Shown here piece by piece: positions 10,832-25,176 of a stretch of 64,000 bases of DNA (positions are counted from its first letter, which is position 1; the number at the start of each line of letters is the position of its first letter). Below the pieces are notes generated by a model, which ran no database searches, was not told the origin of the DNA, and saw nothing but the letters and a program-made list of their open reading frames with translations. The position numbers were made by a program, and so were the translations under genes. Source of the DNA: Rotaria macrura (Eukaryota; Rotifera; Eurotatoria; Philodinida; Philodinidae); NCBI GenBank assembly GCA_900239685.1, contig OENT01000002.1, positions 62,001-126,000 of the forward strand, read 5' to 3'.

Positions 10832-12818
10832 TTAAAGGATTGTACAACGTAGATTATTCATCGAAAAAGGTACACGACTCGATGGATTTAGAGTAATATT
10901 GGATGAATTTCTTTTCGATGTTTGTTTATGATGACTTTCCAATGCATATGGCTCGGGTTGAATAGCATTGTCTGCAGTAACAGAAATAAGTTCACTTTCA
11001 GCGAATAATAGAATTGTTTGAGCATAATTTTCTCGCCAAATATAACGCCAAATTTCCATTTGCATTGCATCATTTAAAGTTTCAAGTTCATTAAGAACAA
11101 TATCTTTTGGCAAAGAAAAAGAAATAATTCTATCATGTGCACGTGTAACAGGTCTCAAAATAGGTTACTTTTTTTAATGGTCCAGTCAAGGCCCAGACGT
11201 AATTTTGTTTACAAAGATTCTCTATCTGTAGAATATGGATAAAGACAAGCAATATAAGATAAGTTGCATTGCTTGTTGCAAGGCAAGCAGAAAAGATCGA
11301 CAGTATTGTAAGATATCTGCACTCAATATCGATCGTTATTCATAACTCCACGTTCTAGGCAAATTTTCCTATTTGAGGTTAACGCATGAAAAATACATCA
11401 TATTTCTGAGTGAAAATGCTTTTTTTTGTCTCAATTTAGAATATACTATTAAATTAGCTCATAACAAGAAATAGTCAGTAAGAGACTTGAAAAAGATGTT
11501 AAGTATTTTATCTTCTAGTTCACAAAATATTCTCATTAACTCTCTTGTTAATTGAAGTTGAAGATTTAGAAAGTCTTACTTGCAACTTCTACTCTCGGCA
11601 ATAGTTTATTCTCGACGCATTTTTATGTCATCACTTGATTACATCAAGAAAAAGACTAGTCTATGCTCTATACAGCATTGCTTGTGGACAATAGACATGA
11701 CAGGTTTCAGCGATCTCCATGTTCTTTCCTATGAAGTTTATTTGAAATTCACATTTTAGTTTTATTGTAGAGTTCTTTCGATAATTTTAAGTACTTAAAA
11801 CAGGAATTTAGTTGAGTAAAAAGTTTTACAATCAACATAAGAAGGTCAGCGCGGACCGGTTCAACAAGATATTTCTTTGGATCAGGTAGGAAGACCCATT
11901 TCGAAGCCTAATGTGTAATCTTGTTCTTTTATGTGTGTACCTTTTAAGAGAAGAATGTTTGGCATACAATTGGCACAAATATTAACAATTGTATAACAAC
12001 TCCATGCAACTAATTTGGAATGTTCATTAATATTATCGAGTGTACGACCAGCATGTACCATAGAATTTTTCATTATTTCGAATAATGTCGGTAGTATATT
12101 AATTTCATTTAACTGAGAAAATAATATTTGATTATATCTATTCTGTTCTAATGGAACGAGTCGCTTTCATGTCTTAGGATTGAATTATTTTAACCAGAGT
12201 TCGTTTACTTTTTTTAAGAAGCAGAAGTAATTGCTACGACAGTTATTTGCTACATAAATATTTCCTTATGAAATATCTTAATGATCCGTAACAAGATATT
12301 ACAGGGGAAAAAAAGGAAATTTATATATGTATCATCTATTTTTCAAATTCGCAGTAGAATGCGTTTTTCTAAATTGTACAAAACTTACCTTCATTTGAAA
12401 ACTTAGATTATCGATTGCGCTTTCAGCAATAGCAATCATTGCAGCTAAACGCATTCGTAAATCTGAATGATGTAATGCTCGAACGAATAGTTTTGTATAC
12501 AGTTGTGTTGAATTTTTTACTTGTATATGACCTATGCATTGCCAGAAAACAATTTTTTATTCATGTTTAATGATTTTCTCGTCATCTCTTACCACAACAG
12601 AGGGAATGACCGATGGCAACAATAGCTTTGATTTTTTCTTCGATTGTAATGGATCTATCTTCATCTTGAATTAATTTTGATAAAGAGAGAACAATTGCTC
12701 GTGCTTGATCATCCATGGATTCGTAAACATTAAGAATAAGATCATGAAATTCAGTGATTTCTTCGTTAGAATCGGGTTTTCGTCGTCGTAAACGAAACCA
12801 TTCAACCCATGAATTTTT
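10832..12818 (-). CDS. Helical-repeat (ARM/HEAT-like) protein, partial gene model
   Basis: Minus-strand exons with matching phases: 12818-12593, 12531-12389 and one starting at 12112; a further coding block is 11153-10832, ending in TAA. The first three give about 210 residues rich in amphipathic helices (ILNVYESMDDQARAIVLSL, KIKAIVAIGHSLCC, MRLAAMIAIAESAID, SKLVAWSCYTIVNICANC), the look of an armadillo or HEAT solenoid. The last block (EMEIWRYIW-like stretch, then a Ser/Asn-rich tail) looks like a C-terminus. The third exon either stops at 11882 after MGLPT or splices at a weak GTACAC after ILLLK; neither phase joins cleanly to the 11153 exon, so a small exon may be missing or there are two genes. 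No start Met was found. I do not recognise the family. Confidence 0.6.
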
Positions 12819-14811
12819 CTATTTAGAAAAATTAAAACAAATGATTATTAACGCTATCCTTGTTGGTTTGACGAAGGTTCAAACTTTCTCATATGATTTA
12901 GGAAATTTAATACCACTATTGTCGTACAGAAAGTTCAAATCCATTGTTAATATTTTCCATGTCGTATAAATCTCATGAATTATTTTCTATTTAACAAGAA
13001 CATCATTAATCAAGTGAATGTTACAAGAAAATGCAATCATTTAGTTTTTATTACTTTGTTGTATAGAAAATCAACAGAATAAGGGCCTCATTAACAATAT
13101 TCTCATGAAAATTTTTTGATTATGTTGATTTCATCGCGCCATTATTCGAGAAATTCTATCTGAAAAAAATATCGTCGTGTTTCGTATATTTTTAATAATC
13201 ATTAAATTTTGAAGAATGACTTATTTGTACACATTTACTTATTAACATTCAGTACAACTTTGAATAGTTTATCGTTGAGTTTAGACCCATATGAAGTTAG
13301 TTTGACTCGTTCTTTCAGCTATTCTCATCTGTATGTTTCTCATTGGTTTTATTCTGTATGTGATGATTTTGTATTCTCTACTGTTTAGAGAGAATATTTT
13401 TCAAAATTTATTGCTGGATTCAAACGAATATGTAAAACTGCCTGTAAAACCAAACGGAAAATGAATTGAACAACAATGAACGAAGATAGAATAACGATTA
13501 ATGCGAGTCACTCTTCCTTATCAATAAAATTATACTTGCGAATCCGTTATTCATGATTTGTTCCAATTAAATTTCGAATTTTGTATTTAAAATAAAACTA
13601 ATCTACAACTGCGATATTACAGAAGGCATCCGTGAACGAATGACTGAAAATAATCAAATAATATCATAAGAATAGCACTTCTGACCTTCCGGTAGACTAT
13701 CACGTCGGCAACTTTTGAAGAAACGAATTATGGTTTGATTTGCAGATAAAACGGTGATATAAACATCAGATTGACAGCACAACGGATACTAATTGAAACA
13801 TAATGGAAATAGATTGTGTCGAATGCATAATTTTCATTATGAAATGTGTTCGATTACGTCAACATTTTTTTAGAGACTATTGGACGATATCTCATGATCA
13901 TAGTTATTTCTACAATACCTGTAAGAAAAATGAAACGCAAATGACAAGTTTTACACTGCTGAACGCGTCATCGTGAAAAGAAGCAAATGAAACGACTCAA
14001 TTCGAAACAATTTATTGCTTCACATTAAAAAACAACCATAGAACGCTCATACTTTATCATGTTGCTATGAAAGAGTCTTGTTTATTATTACCTATTTCTT
14101 TTCGCTGTCATACAATGCAAAGCAACTACTCGTCGATACTGAAAACATAATGCGAAAAATTATAAAACCATTGATCATGTCCAAATAAACCAAAGCATCA
14201 ACCATCAATCTGCTATATGCTCGTAATATAGTTACATCAAAGAATTATTTAATTGGATCTTGTCGATTGATTTAATTCAAAAAAAAATAACTCTCACTTT
14301 ACTTTATTTTATCAGTCGTAAAAATCTGATTCATAATAATGAGACACTTTTGAAATTCTGTCAAAAAAAATCATGTATTTAAATAGAATTATTGCATTAA
14401 GGCAACATTACAATAGTCACTTAACTTAATGAACCATATTCGTCTTGGTTTTCATATACATATTTATATTCATAATTGACAAGTAACTTTTTCCAATGTT
14501 CTTCTTGGACAAATACATTTTAAAAATACATGTTTTGTTGTTCTATCTAAAGGCAAATTGACTAATTAATTTCCATTCGATTTGCTTAACTATATGTTTC
14601 TCGTTTTACACTGAACCGTTTGTAGATGCCATCTACATATGGAATACATGTATTTCATTATAGTTTTACTCTTCCAAGTCTGTCGCTTGACAACATCAGC
14701 TGTAAATGTTTGTCGACAAGTAATCATTGATAGAAAAAACAAATTAATACAACTCGTGTTTGCAAAACAGATCAATTCAGTATTTCGCATTGAAAAAAAA
14801 TAACAAAAAAC
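12819..14811. other. Intergenic space between divergent genes
   Basis: About 2 kb between the helical-repeat gene on the minus strand and tektin-4 on the plus strand. I see no exon. It should hold the tektin promoter and any 5' exon of the minus-strand gene. I looked for a full RFX X-box near tektin and saw none. Confidence 0.4.
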
Positions 14812-16905
14812 ATGTTGTCAACAGAAAAATATGAATTTGATCCTAGCTATCGTGGCCAAACAGGAGCTAGTATAGGCATTTCGACTGTTGGTTTTCGTTC
14901 AAATAAATACAATACTAACGAGTGGCATGAAAACAATTATGCAAAATATAATCAAACATATTCTGATCGTGACATATCAGAAAAACAACGTTGGCAAGCA
15001 ACACAAACCGAACATGAAACACTTGCACTTTCACAACAAACACAAGGTTTATCAACGAAAAAGTTACAGCAACGGTTTGTCAAATAAGATTTCTTATTTT
15101 TCATTTTCAAAGAAGAATAATTTCGAATTTTTTGCTTTATCCAGATTACATGATATCAATTTTTGGAAGTTTGAACTCAATCGTATGATTGAAGATGTAC
15201 GCAATGAAACTGATCTATTGATAGGACAGAAGAAACGTTTAACTAGTGCATTGGATTCAACTGAAGCTCCACTTCATATCGCTAGTGAAAGTTTGGCCAA
15301 TCGAGAACGTCGATATGGTGAAGATCGTGTTTGTGATGCTGTTGAAGTTGGATTATTGAAAGAAGTTGAAGTTATCAATAATGTACAAAATCTTTTACGT
15401 CAAACAATTATGACCGCTGAACAACAGATTAGGTAAACAGAAGATTGTGTGTGGTCGATTGTTCTAATTTACATCACTGATTACTTGTATGAGAACGTCA
15501 CAAAACTGCACAGTATCATACATAACAAGCAAAAGTATGTCTTAGTCAAATAGTTTTCATTCTAACAAACATAGAAGTTTTTGAATCATATTCTTTTTCG
15601 TTCTATAAACATTAACAAATAAATCATAAAAGTTAATTTAACATAGATTGTTTGAATTCACACAAAAGATTTCTACATGTATATTCGCATGGTTGATACT
15701 TGAAAATACATGAAACTTTTTAACTGAGACTTTGGTTTCGAAACTAAAGAATAGAATGTTTTTGTATCCTTGATTAAGTTGACTTGTATTTTATCTGTAA
15801 TACCCAATACGATATGTTTTATCTTTGTTTTATAAAAGCCATACTTCTATAAAGACTTCTTTCACTAAAATTTATATTAATACTTACTATTACACAAAAA
15901 AAATGCAAGGCTATTTTTGTTTCTACAACAAGGGCCAATCGTAATGCTAAACAAAATCTTGAAATGGATTGGAGTAATAAATGGGAAGCAGCTGTTGCCG
16001 ATTCTAAAGCAAGCAATCGTCGCAATGAAGACGTCGATATTATGTTTTATCCTGGTGTTGCTCGACATTATGACAAGTAAATATAAATCAATGAAATGTT
16101 CTTATGTTGTTTTATAATTTCACATATATATGTATATATATATATAAATATTCAGTCAATCAACACCTGAATCTTGGGCACAAAATTCTCATGATAATAT
16201 TGTTAATGCTCAAAATCAAATTATGGCTTCGATACAATTACGTGCATTGATCGATAGTATACTGTCTGATATCTCACGTGATATGCGTGAACAAGCTGAT
16301 GTTGTTGAAACAGAATTTGCACGACGAATTTCTGAAATGTCTGATTCAATGCAAAAGATGATTCATAATAGTCGTGAAGTAAGAACGAATATCGAAAGAA
16401 CCATTTTACAACGTGTATGGAAATTTTGTTTTTCTCTCTTATATTTAGACATTAAGAGCTATTGCTGAAAACGAAAACAAAATTGATATGCTTCGTGCTT
16501 CAATACGTGCTAAAGAAGCACCACTTAAAGTAGCTCAAACTCGTTTGTATGATCGCCGTGCTCGACCTGGTATCGAATCATGTCATGATCCAACTCAAGA
16601 TCAGTAAGTATAGTTTCTTTTTATTTTTTAAGTCTCGAAAGAATTCAATAATCGTTTATTATTATTTCTACTGTTTCATTTTAAGTTTGATCGGTGAAGT
16701 TTATCAACTATCACAATCAGTCGATAGTCTTACTCGAGAATTACGTCAGGCAGAAGAGAATTTGAAAAAACTTCGTGATGATCATCAAATGCTTGTGAAA
16801 GAAATCGAAATGAAGAAAAATAGTCTCTATATCGATCAGCAGAAGAGTATGGCAGTTCGCATGCGCTATCCAACTGTTCAACGTCTACGCGGTTACAATT
16901 CATAA
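14812..16905 (+). CDS. TEKT4: Tektin-4, axonemal microtubule-inner protein
   Basis: Six exons agree in phase: 14812-15074, 15145-15432, 15933-16076, 16156-16378, 16449-16603 and 16686-16905, giving 430 residues; vertebrate tektin-4 is about 435-450. Tektins are long coiled-coil proteins lining the A-tubule of ciliary and flagellar doublets. Landmarks in order: NNYAKYNQTYSDRDISEKQR (Tyr/Asp-rich start of the tektin-4 rod), WKFELNRMIEDV, EAPLHIASESLANRERR, CDAVEVGLLKEVEVI, MDWSNKWEAAVADSK, STPESWAQNSHDNI, EAPLKVAQTRLYDR, then the tektin loop as RPGIESCHD (consensus RPNVELCRD), and SLYIDQQKSMAVRMRYPTVQ at the end. The start ATG directly opens the first exon in an AAAAAC context. Four introns are 70-82 bp and one is 500 bp. 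Assignment to tektin-4 rather than -3 or -5 rests on the N-terminal motif and the CDAVEVGLLKE segment. Confidence 0.93.
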
Positions 16906-19900
16906 AACGATCAGCTATTCTTCCATTTTGATTCAATACACATTTAACATTTATGAAATCATGTGTGAGTGTGTATCATGTATCTCTGAAATCCATAGAA
17001 AAGCAAAACATGTTCACATACCTATTTCTATAAAATGAATAATTTTATATATATTTTTTTATTTGCTATTTATCATTTCCAGTTGTGCCTTATACATGTT
17101 TTATTAATGCCATCATATATACAAATAAAAGTCCCTAATAATTAGTCAAATGAAATTAAAAAGTCGTTTGATTTGTGTGTTCTCTCTTTAATATTCTTAT
17201 AGTTCATGAGAAAAGAATGATGTTAGCAATGCAATAAAATACATTCCTCTGCTATTATCCACCATCGTTTTGTATCTAGACAATAATGGTCAAAGAAGTT
17301 CGTCTTTGTGTGAAATGAATTTTTAGAAAAATTCTACATATAATCAGGAAAATGTACAGTGGATTCATAAATATACTGCTTCACACGTGGTGAACAAAAG
17401 AATTTGTACAAAAACGTTACACATGATCGGTTCTATTTATTTATCGGGTGTTTAGGTTATTTAAAATAAATATAACACAATGATGACTGTTTTGTGAGAG
17501 AGCAGAAGAGAAATATGAGATCATTTGATTTTTGTTCATTGATCGATTAATGAAACGAATGAAAGTTGTCTTTTACGGTTGTTTGCATGAGAAAGAAAGT
17601 CAATCGCATTAACAACATAGAATCATTCATGTCTTTTTTTTGTGACACAAATGTCAAGTTAGTGGAATTCGAATCTATGCGTTTTTTCACATATGGTTTT
17701 CAATCTGATGAAGTTTTATCTTCTATTTAAAATGAAAAATATGTACCAACAGACTCACACATAAGCATCATATCCATTGTAAACATTTGAAAAATAACAG
17801 TATAAAATGAAGATGATGATCATATTTGCGAAAATGAAATCGAATATGCTTTGAATCAAATTATTGTGATTATCTTATGAACAGACCGTTGTTGGACTTA
17901 CAGTTTTGAAATTGAAAATCGTTTCATATTTTTTGCATAACTACTGTGATACGAAGGAAGCAAGATAAACATATTCACGTTTGTCAATGTGTAACACTAG
18001 ATTATTTAGAAGACAAAATAATTTTTCTCCTAGTTGTCTAGTACGATGTATAATTCTTCTTCGTTTGAACGGCATAAATTATATATATATATATCTGAAA
18101 AGCGAAAGTTTTAATCTACTCTGTCTTATAATTATTGAAGACATGCAATAAATTTAGTTCAAAATGTTATGAAACACATCATGAAGAATCTGTTTTGATT
18201 ATCATTGAATAACGGTTATCAATAAATTGGCGGTAAACTATTCTTTACAATGTACTTCGTATGAATGGTAGTGCCGTACTTGCAGAATCAAGTAAATGCA
18301 TCAGCACTATTCTATTGTCTTGCATTGACTATTGCACTTTGAGTAGCAGTGCATCACTTGAATATTAATTACATTGGAAACATGCCTTAAGGCATGGTAA
18401 CGCGCTTTAAAACACTATTTACTGCTGCTCTAAAATGAATAATGGTCGTATCAACTGTTTGTCATCATAGTATAGTTCTCTATATTTTTCTTAAGCTACT
18501 GATGAAACGATGTATTGTATCGAACGTTCTTTTTATAGTAGAAATGAGTATCCAATTGAATGTAATCGACGAAAATATATCGTTAATATTGAGAATATAA
18601 TCAGATGAAATTTTGTTTTTCGATGCAAGCAAACAAAGAATAAGCTAAAAATTAGAGTGTAGAGAAAAGTGATGCACACTCCCATATCATGAAATACGAA
18701 ATTGATGCATCCATATTAAAACATGAAATTTCTCTGTCTGACGCACAGTGATAAACTAAGAGTCATACACGTTATCGAATTTATTTCTATGCAGATATTC
18801 GTTGAGTATCGAGCTTTTTTGGTCAAGGTTACATTAGCATAATATTTAAAATTCATCCTGCTATGAATAAATGGCAAGACTTCTCATTAATGTAATGTTT
18901 TCTTCTTGCAGCAGTTCTGTTAGTTTCTTCTCTCTTCTTGTAGTTACATTGAAATTTCATTTATCGAGCAGACGGTGAAACAAGTTTAAGGAAGTTAATC
19001 ATTGTTGTACAATACATCGATACGACAGATATTTATTGTGAAGAGTCGGAGACGAAGCATGGTCCTCCATCTCGACATCTATCATTCATTATTAAGGGAG
19101 CTATTTCATTGCTTCGATCACTTCTATATCAATACGAACACACTGATCACATTTTTTTCACACAGTAGAATATAAGGGTAAAACGTATCATTTTGTTCAA
19201 CACTAAAAATCATTTATGCAAAGAAGAGAAATCAAGCGTAACGAGTATTCACCACTGCTATTACTAGTGAGTAGAGAATTTCAAATGATGAGAAAAAGTA
19301 TTCTCTCGTGGTGTTTCACATCGAGCTTAAGATTTTCTGTGTTATACTCACTATTTACTTTTAGATTTTTTCTTCTTGATTGTTGATCTTCATGCATATT
19401 GTAAGTAATATTTATTACAATTCCTACAACGAGATGTTTCGCAAATAACATATCACATGATTGAGGATTCATGTTAATAAATTATTCAACTAAAATTCTT
19501 CTCATAGTTAAAACTTCATGAAAAGTTTGTATACGCAGTAAGACGCTTCATTGCACATCTAAAAGGAAAGCTGTGAATCTATCTCATAGGATATAGTTAG
19601 TGACTACTTATGAAACTCGAGATTGTTCCTCGTAATATATCATGAAAACAAAATTCAGGTGTAAATTTTGTATTCGATGAGTTATTTCTTTTTTAAATAA
19701 TCGGGTAGTAATAAATTTTACAGATTAATTAAATTATGAGGCATGTTTTATTCGAGATTCAATTACTTAAATCTTATGGTTCTTCAAATACTCTCGAAAA
19801 ATGACTTGCTTCGAATAAATTTAAAAAGAAATGATTTACATAAACTTACCAGAACCAAATCTAGTCTCAGTCGATATAGGTAGTAACCGTTCTTCTGAAA

Positions 19901-20637
19901 TAAATTAATAATTGACTGCCTAGCAGATAGTATATGGTAGATAAATATCATACATTCTATTCTTATGAGTCATTTTAAATTACATTAACATGTGAAATAG
20001 ATGTTATTCTTCTGATTTAGGTAAACCGTAAATTTTCCGAATAAAATACTTCAATGAATCTTATCGAAGTTACGGCATCGACGCTTTCCCAAGGCATACA
20101 ACACAACATAGAAGAAATTTGATCATTGTTCAAAATATCCAAGTACATTGTTTTTCTGTTGACAAGCACTAATGCCCATTAATCGACCACCAAAGTAAGT
20201 TGAAATAATATTTTGCTATGCAAATGATTTCTTTTTTAAAACTAGTATTTTTTTCGTAGATCTTACAGGAAAAATCTATTTTCACCTGACAAGCTTAATC
20301 GAAGGATATCGTAAAGGTCTATGTTGATTTTTTCAATGTGCATTAAAAATCTATTCATATGTTGAGGCTGATTGAACATAAATTATCATGAATAAAAAAA
20401 AATCAAATTAGTTTACTTCGATGTTTTCAACTGACTTCATCTTTTTCCTTCTCTTTAAAATAGATGATGACTGAATAAATCGCAGTCAACACGAGTGCGT
20501 GTATGACTTCAGAGAACATACATGAAATCAGATAATCACGTATGGAATACGATGCAACTTGCTATTTCACCGATTTTGTTTCAGTATTAGAATCAGGACA
20601 GAGCATCAATGGTGTGATTTACTTTTTTTCTCTCTAG
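16906..20637. other. Long intergenic region, no gene seen
   Basis: About 3.7 kb of AT-rich DNA without a recognisable exon. It holds the tektin 3' UTR (AATAAA near 17124) and a short (TA)n run near 18080. The small minus-strand frame at 19281-19472 has no family resemblance. A first exon of the fucosyltransferase gene may lie near its right end. Confidence 0.45.
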
Positions 20638-22103
20638 AAATCAATCAATCAACTATAGAAAATGTCTTTTACCTTTGGTTTTGATTGCCATTGGCATAAC
20701 TCTATTTTATTTCTTCTTTAATAATCCATATTTTCATGTACCGCAATTCATACAGAAATATTGGCCAAGAATAACGTTTGGAAATGTAAATGATTACTCG
20801 AAATCTTTTTCGCTTCGAAGAAAGAAAAATAAGTCGAGAATAGATTTGGAATTTCCATTACCACCATTTCAATCTCATCTTTCTCCTTATCATCCTTATT
20901 TACCTATACATATTTATAATCAAAATTTATCATCGTTAAGAAATACATCAAAACTCATTTTATTAGGCAATGGATTCTTCGGTGATGAGAATTGGGGCTT
21001 AAGTATTATGGGGAAATCATCAACAGACATAAGTAAAAAAAAATATTTTAATTTGTAAAATCAAAAAAACATTTGCTCATTATTTTTAGTGAAACAACTT
21101 TCATGTCCATACTTGGCAAATTATTGTGATATAACAACTGATAGAAATCTTTTTTCAGACGCAGATGCTGTCGTTTTCCATATACGTGATAGTATTAAAA
21201 GAAAGCAAGTGGAGAAATATCGTCAACCGGAACAACGTTTTGTATTTACTCTATGGGAGTCACCAGCACATACACCTAATCTTAAAGGTTATAGCAGATT
21301 TTTTAATTGGACAATGACTTATCGATTTAAATCTCATATAATTGCATCTTACTATTCATCAAATACTTACATACATACATCAAGTAGTTATTATCATTTT
21401 CTGTTGAAAGAAAATGCAACAAAAAATCTTAATTTACAATTTAAAAAATTTGATTATAATCTGTCAAATGAGATTTTGGCTGGTAAAACTTTAGGTACAG
21501 CTGCTGCATTGATATCGAATTGTGGTGGTAGTAGTCGACGTCTTGTTTTAATAAGATATTTGAAACGTTACATCGACATTAAAGTTTATGGAGGATGTGG
21601 TGAAAAATGTCCTGATAATGTCAACTGTCGAGAATTTATTGCAAAACATTATTATTTTTTTCTTAGCTTCGAAAATAGTCTTTGTACAGATTATACAAGT
21701 AGGTGTAGAAGTTTCATTAAATCAAATCAAAACAAAAATGAATGATGTTTCTTTTGCAGCAGAAAAATTCTTTTCTACACTTTCATATCCAATCGTACCT
21801 GTTGTTTACGGTCGAACGAATTATTCTTATTTAATACCATCATCTGGTTTTATCGATGTAAACGATTTTTCCAGCTTAACTTCTTTAGCTCTATATCTCA
21901 AACAAACTCGTAATGATAAAGAAAAATATCTATCCTATTTTTCATGGAAGAAAGATTATGTGTGGAATATAGGTCAGTTTTTTACACCGTTTTGTGATCT
22001 TTGTTTGCGATTACATCTGGATTCAAAGCCAAATGTAATTGATGATATGGAAGCTTGGTGGAATGGTGGTGCATGTCACGCTCCGCGAAGGTGGAAATCA
22101 TAA
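20638..22103 (+). CDS. GT10 alpha-1,3-fucosyltransferase, Golgi type II membrane enzyme
   Basis: Exons 20638-21032, 21090-21698 and 21760-22103 agree in phase. Members move L-fucose from GDP-fucose to GlcNAc in glycans, in the Golgi lumen. The first exon gives a short tail and a single membrane anchor (CLLPLVLIAIGITLFYFFF). The catalytic part shows FTLWESPAHTP, then FFNWTMTYR, the donor-binding block ISNCGGSSRR, YGGCG, and the GT10 signature YFFLSFENSLCTDYTTEKFF followed by YPIVPVVYG and LIPSSGFIDV. The DYT/TEKFF junction falls exactly at the 21698/21760 splice, which supports the intron. Conserved cysteines lie in the last 60 residues. No in-frame ATG precedes the anchor in this exon; a first exon upstream ending in phase 2 is expected but not found. 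The family is sure; the acceptor specificity (core or Lewis type) cannot be told. Confidence 0.92.
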
Positions 22104-25100
22104 ATAATCGTGCAATATATAAAGTAGTTTGTTTTCTTTTTTAATCAAATTATGTTGTCTACTTTGTGTTTCCTCAATCAATTTTCGTACAACCAACGCT
22201 TGGTAGTGAAACTGTGAAAAAAAAACACATCATTTTTCTTTAAGATGTACGCCGCGTTACATTCAATATAAATAAAGCAATGCAATCATTTAGAAAAAAA
22301 AACTGATTTAATCTAGACTGTTTGCAATAGTTTCTTAGAACAGGGTATGGGTAACGTTGAGTTTAGATGAAGCGGACCAAAAGAAATTCATGACCAGACA
22401 ATGATTTTGAAGGCATTTATTTTTGTAACTGAGACTAGCGAATTTCGAGCATTAGCTTTATTCAACTTTACCAATTTTCAGCTGCCCGTAGATTGATGGA
22501 CATTATCAAAAATCTAATATTCTCTTTTCTTTACCGGCTTGAAAACAGATTAAGCATTTGGTATCAATGAACGTATACAAGCATTTGAGAGTTCATGCCA
22601 ACAGTTATCGTCTCACGTTGAGTGGTGCTCTAATGACATTCGTGTTGTGGGGATATTAATGTAAGTGAAGATGTATATCATGAAATAGAAGACATTATCT
22701 TCAGCATGTTAACAAGAAAAATTTTGTCGTTATTATGGATATTATTATTGGAAAGATTTTCGCTGGTTTTTCAATTTTCAGGAATAAAAAATAATAGATG
22801 TTTAAAAAACCGTATAAAGAATATATTCGAAGGCGGTCGCTTGATATATTACACTCGTTTAACTTTTACGCTGATCGTGGCTGTTGGTGAATATGAGTGT
22901 GAGTGAAAATAAAAAACCTAAAACTGCAGTTAAGATCTTCGTTTTCATCAAAATAACTTTTCAACGTTTTGTAAGAGCTCTGCATTTTTCTTTCCATGAG
23001 TAGTGCTCATCGAAACTCGAGTTGCTTACAACTGAGCTGAAGACGTTCACTGAAGATGTAGCTGAAATTGGATATCTGTGGGATACACTTGTTCTTGTAG
23101 ATAAAATGAAGACTTAGGCTTGATGGTTGTTTATTTTCGACAATCATTTATCAGATACCTACCAGATAATCTTCAATACCATAGACAGACAGACTCGCCG
23201 ATAAAATCTATCGTGAGTTAATTGGAAAATTGTCTTTTCTATGAAAACCATATTAAACACTCATTTTCTTTTCAATAGAAAATGGAAGGTACGAATGAAG
23301 GATTTGTCGCGATGACAATAAAGAAATCATGGACACTGAATTGATCTGATCGACAAAGAGTCTGAAGTAGTCGTACCAATTTAACTTCAATAATGGAATT
23401 TCGTTGTTGAGCAAGGTTTCTCAATTTAAAGTAAACCAACAATAATTGTTTGAATAGTACTCATTAGAATTGTCAGCCTATCAGTTCAAGCCGAGATTTA
23501 TGGTTTAGGTGATAATTGCTTCAGTTTTCTAATATTGTTAGATTCTGATGATAAGTGGTATTTTAAGTTTAAATTACATATGTATATTATTGTAGCTTAA
23601 AGTTTTATTTGACTTCGATAATCCATAGTAAAATAACATGCTTTCATTTTAATACTAGCATCTATCGAATGCCTTCATTTTCAATTTTTTTGTGCGAGTC
23701 TTTTATCAAATCGAGCTATGAATGTATGACGCCACCGATTCGTGTGATGAATATCTGTTGTTTATATTAAGAATATTAACAGTTATGATGTATTCTAATT
23801 TTATAATAACTGCCAATGCTGCAAGTACACTCTAGTTCTCAGAGTTTGAGTGAACTGAAAAAACTGCTATTAGCTATTGATGATACATCATACTTATTAA
23901 TTGATTTGTTCTTTCTCTGCATTTTCAAATGGATTTATGATTGAACTAGAGTGAGTCTAAATGGATAATGAGAATAGATACATAAACGGAATGCAGTCAA
24001 AAAAAAGATTCAGTTCAACTCAGCATCATTCAGAAGATAAAGATAAGAAGTAAACTTTTCTGACCGACATTAATTATTATAGTTTCAAAATTTTCGAGTT
24101 GTTTGATGAAACTGTTGACTCGGGTCAAGTATTAATGACGTAAAATATGACTTATGGATGTAGTGTTAACTCAAAATGATAATGCTTTGTATAAATACGA
24201 CTGTGTTATTGCCGTTTTAGGTATCTGTCAATTTTCTAGCCAGTGAACCACTTAGTCATTTCGTCATTGAATTGACAAGAACAAACTAAATGATAGAGAG
24301 TATGGAACGAGTCACTAAGAAAAGAATCTAATGTGTATTGTACAATTATCTTTATTCAAAAAGTCTAGTACTTGCTTGGAAAGCGTGTAGAGAATACCAC
24401 AGGAACAGGAGGAGTCGCTTGACAGCTCTAGTCCTTCTATGAAATAATGCTAGTGGTTTGACGACGAACAATCAGGACTAAGTTAGCTAACCAACCGTTA
24501 TCTGGATTATCGCGTTACTAAAACTTTATTTGATAACAGTTGCATTATAGATGATTTATCAAAATAATAACACTCAAAGACTTGATTGTTGGCAAGAGAA
24601 TGCGGTCTCCATTCGTTCTGAAAATCAATCTAGAAAAAAAACTAAAATACTTTATTTTGTTGCACACCTTCCACTTCAGCAACAATACTACAGTTCACGC
24701 ATGCAACAAAATTTGTGTACTTTTCAATTTGAATGAGCTTCATAGAATGACTACAAACTACTCTATATGAAACTGCATTTTTTTTTAGAAATTCTCAATG
24801 ATTAAAAAAGTGACTTCATATTATTTAATCAAATTTTTAATCGAACAGAATAATGTTCCAAGTGTTTTTCAATAACCTCTTTTAATAACATCATCAGACA
24901 TCTATTTTTCTTTTCTTTCTAATTAGCTGATCTCTAAATAATAAATAATTATATTGGTACATCAGATGCAAATGTTCTTTTTCTCAGTAGAAAATCGACC
25001 GTTTTAATCGGGTACTACTGCCATCTTCGATAATTATTTTTCAGTGGCTATTTTTGCATGAATGAATGTGTCATTTCTGTCTTGACATTAATTTGATTTC

Positions 25101-25176
25101 CCAAATCTGTCCTACAAAAAATATCCATTATTTAACTGTATGCACTAATAGATACCCTATTATTGCATTTATTAAA
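22104..25176. other. Intergenic region, no gene seen
   Basis: About 3 kb without a recognisable exon. The small frames at 22706-22906, 24551-24736 and 24582-24770 look like chance. A polyadenylation signal for the fucosyltransferase is likely at AATAAA near 22270. Confidence 0.45.

Noticed and set aside
15433-15932. Open frames on both strands around 15819-16117 as separate genes
   Set aside because: They overlap tektin exon 3 or the 500-bp tektin intron and have no motifs.
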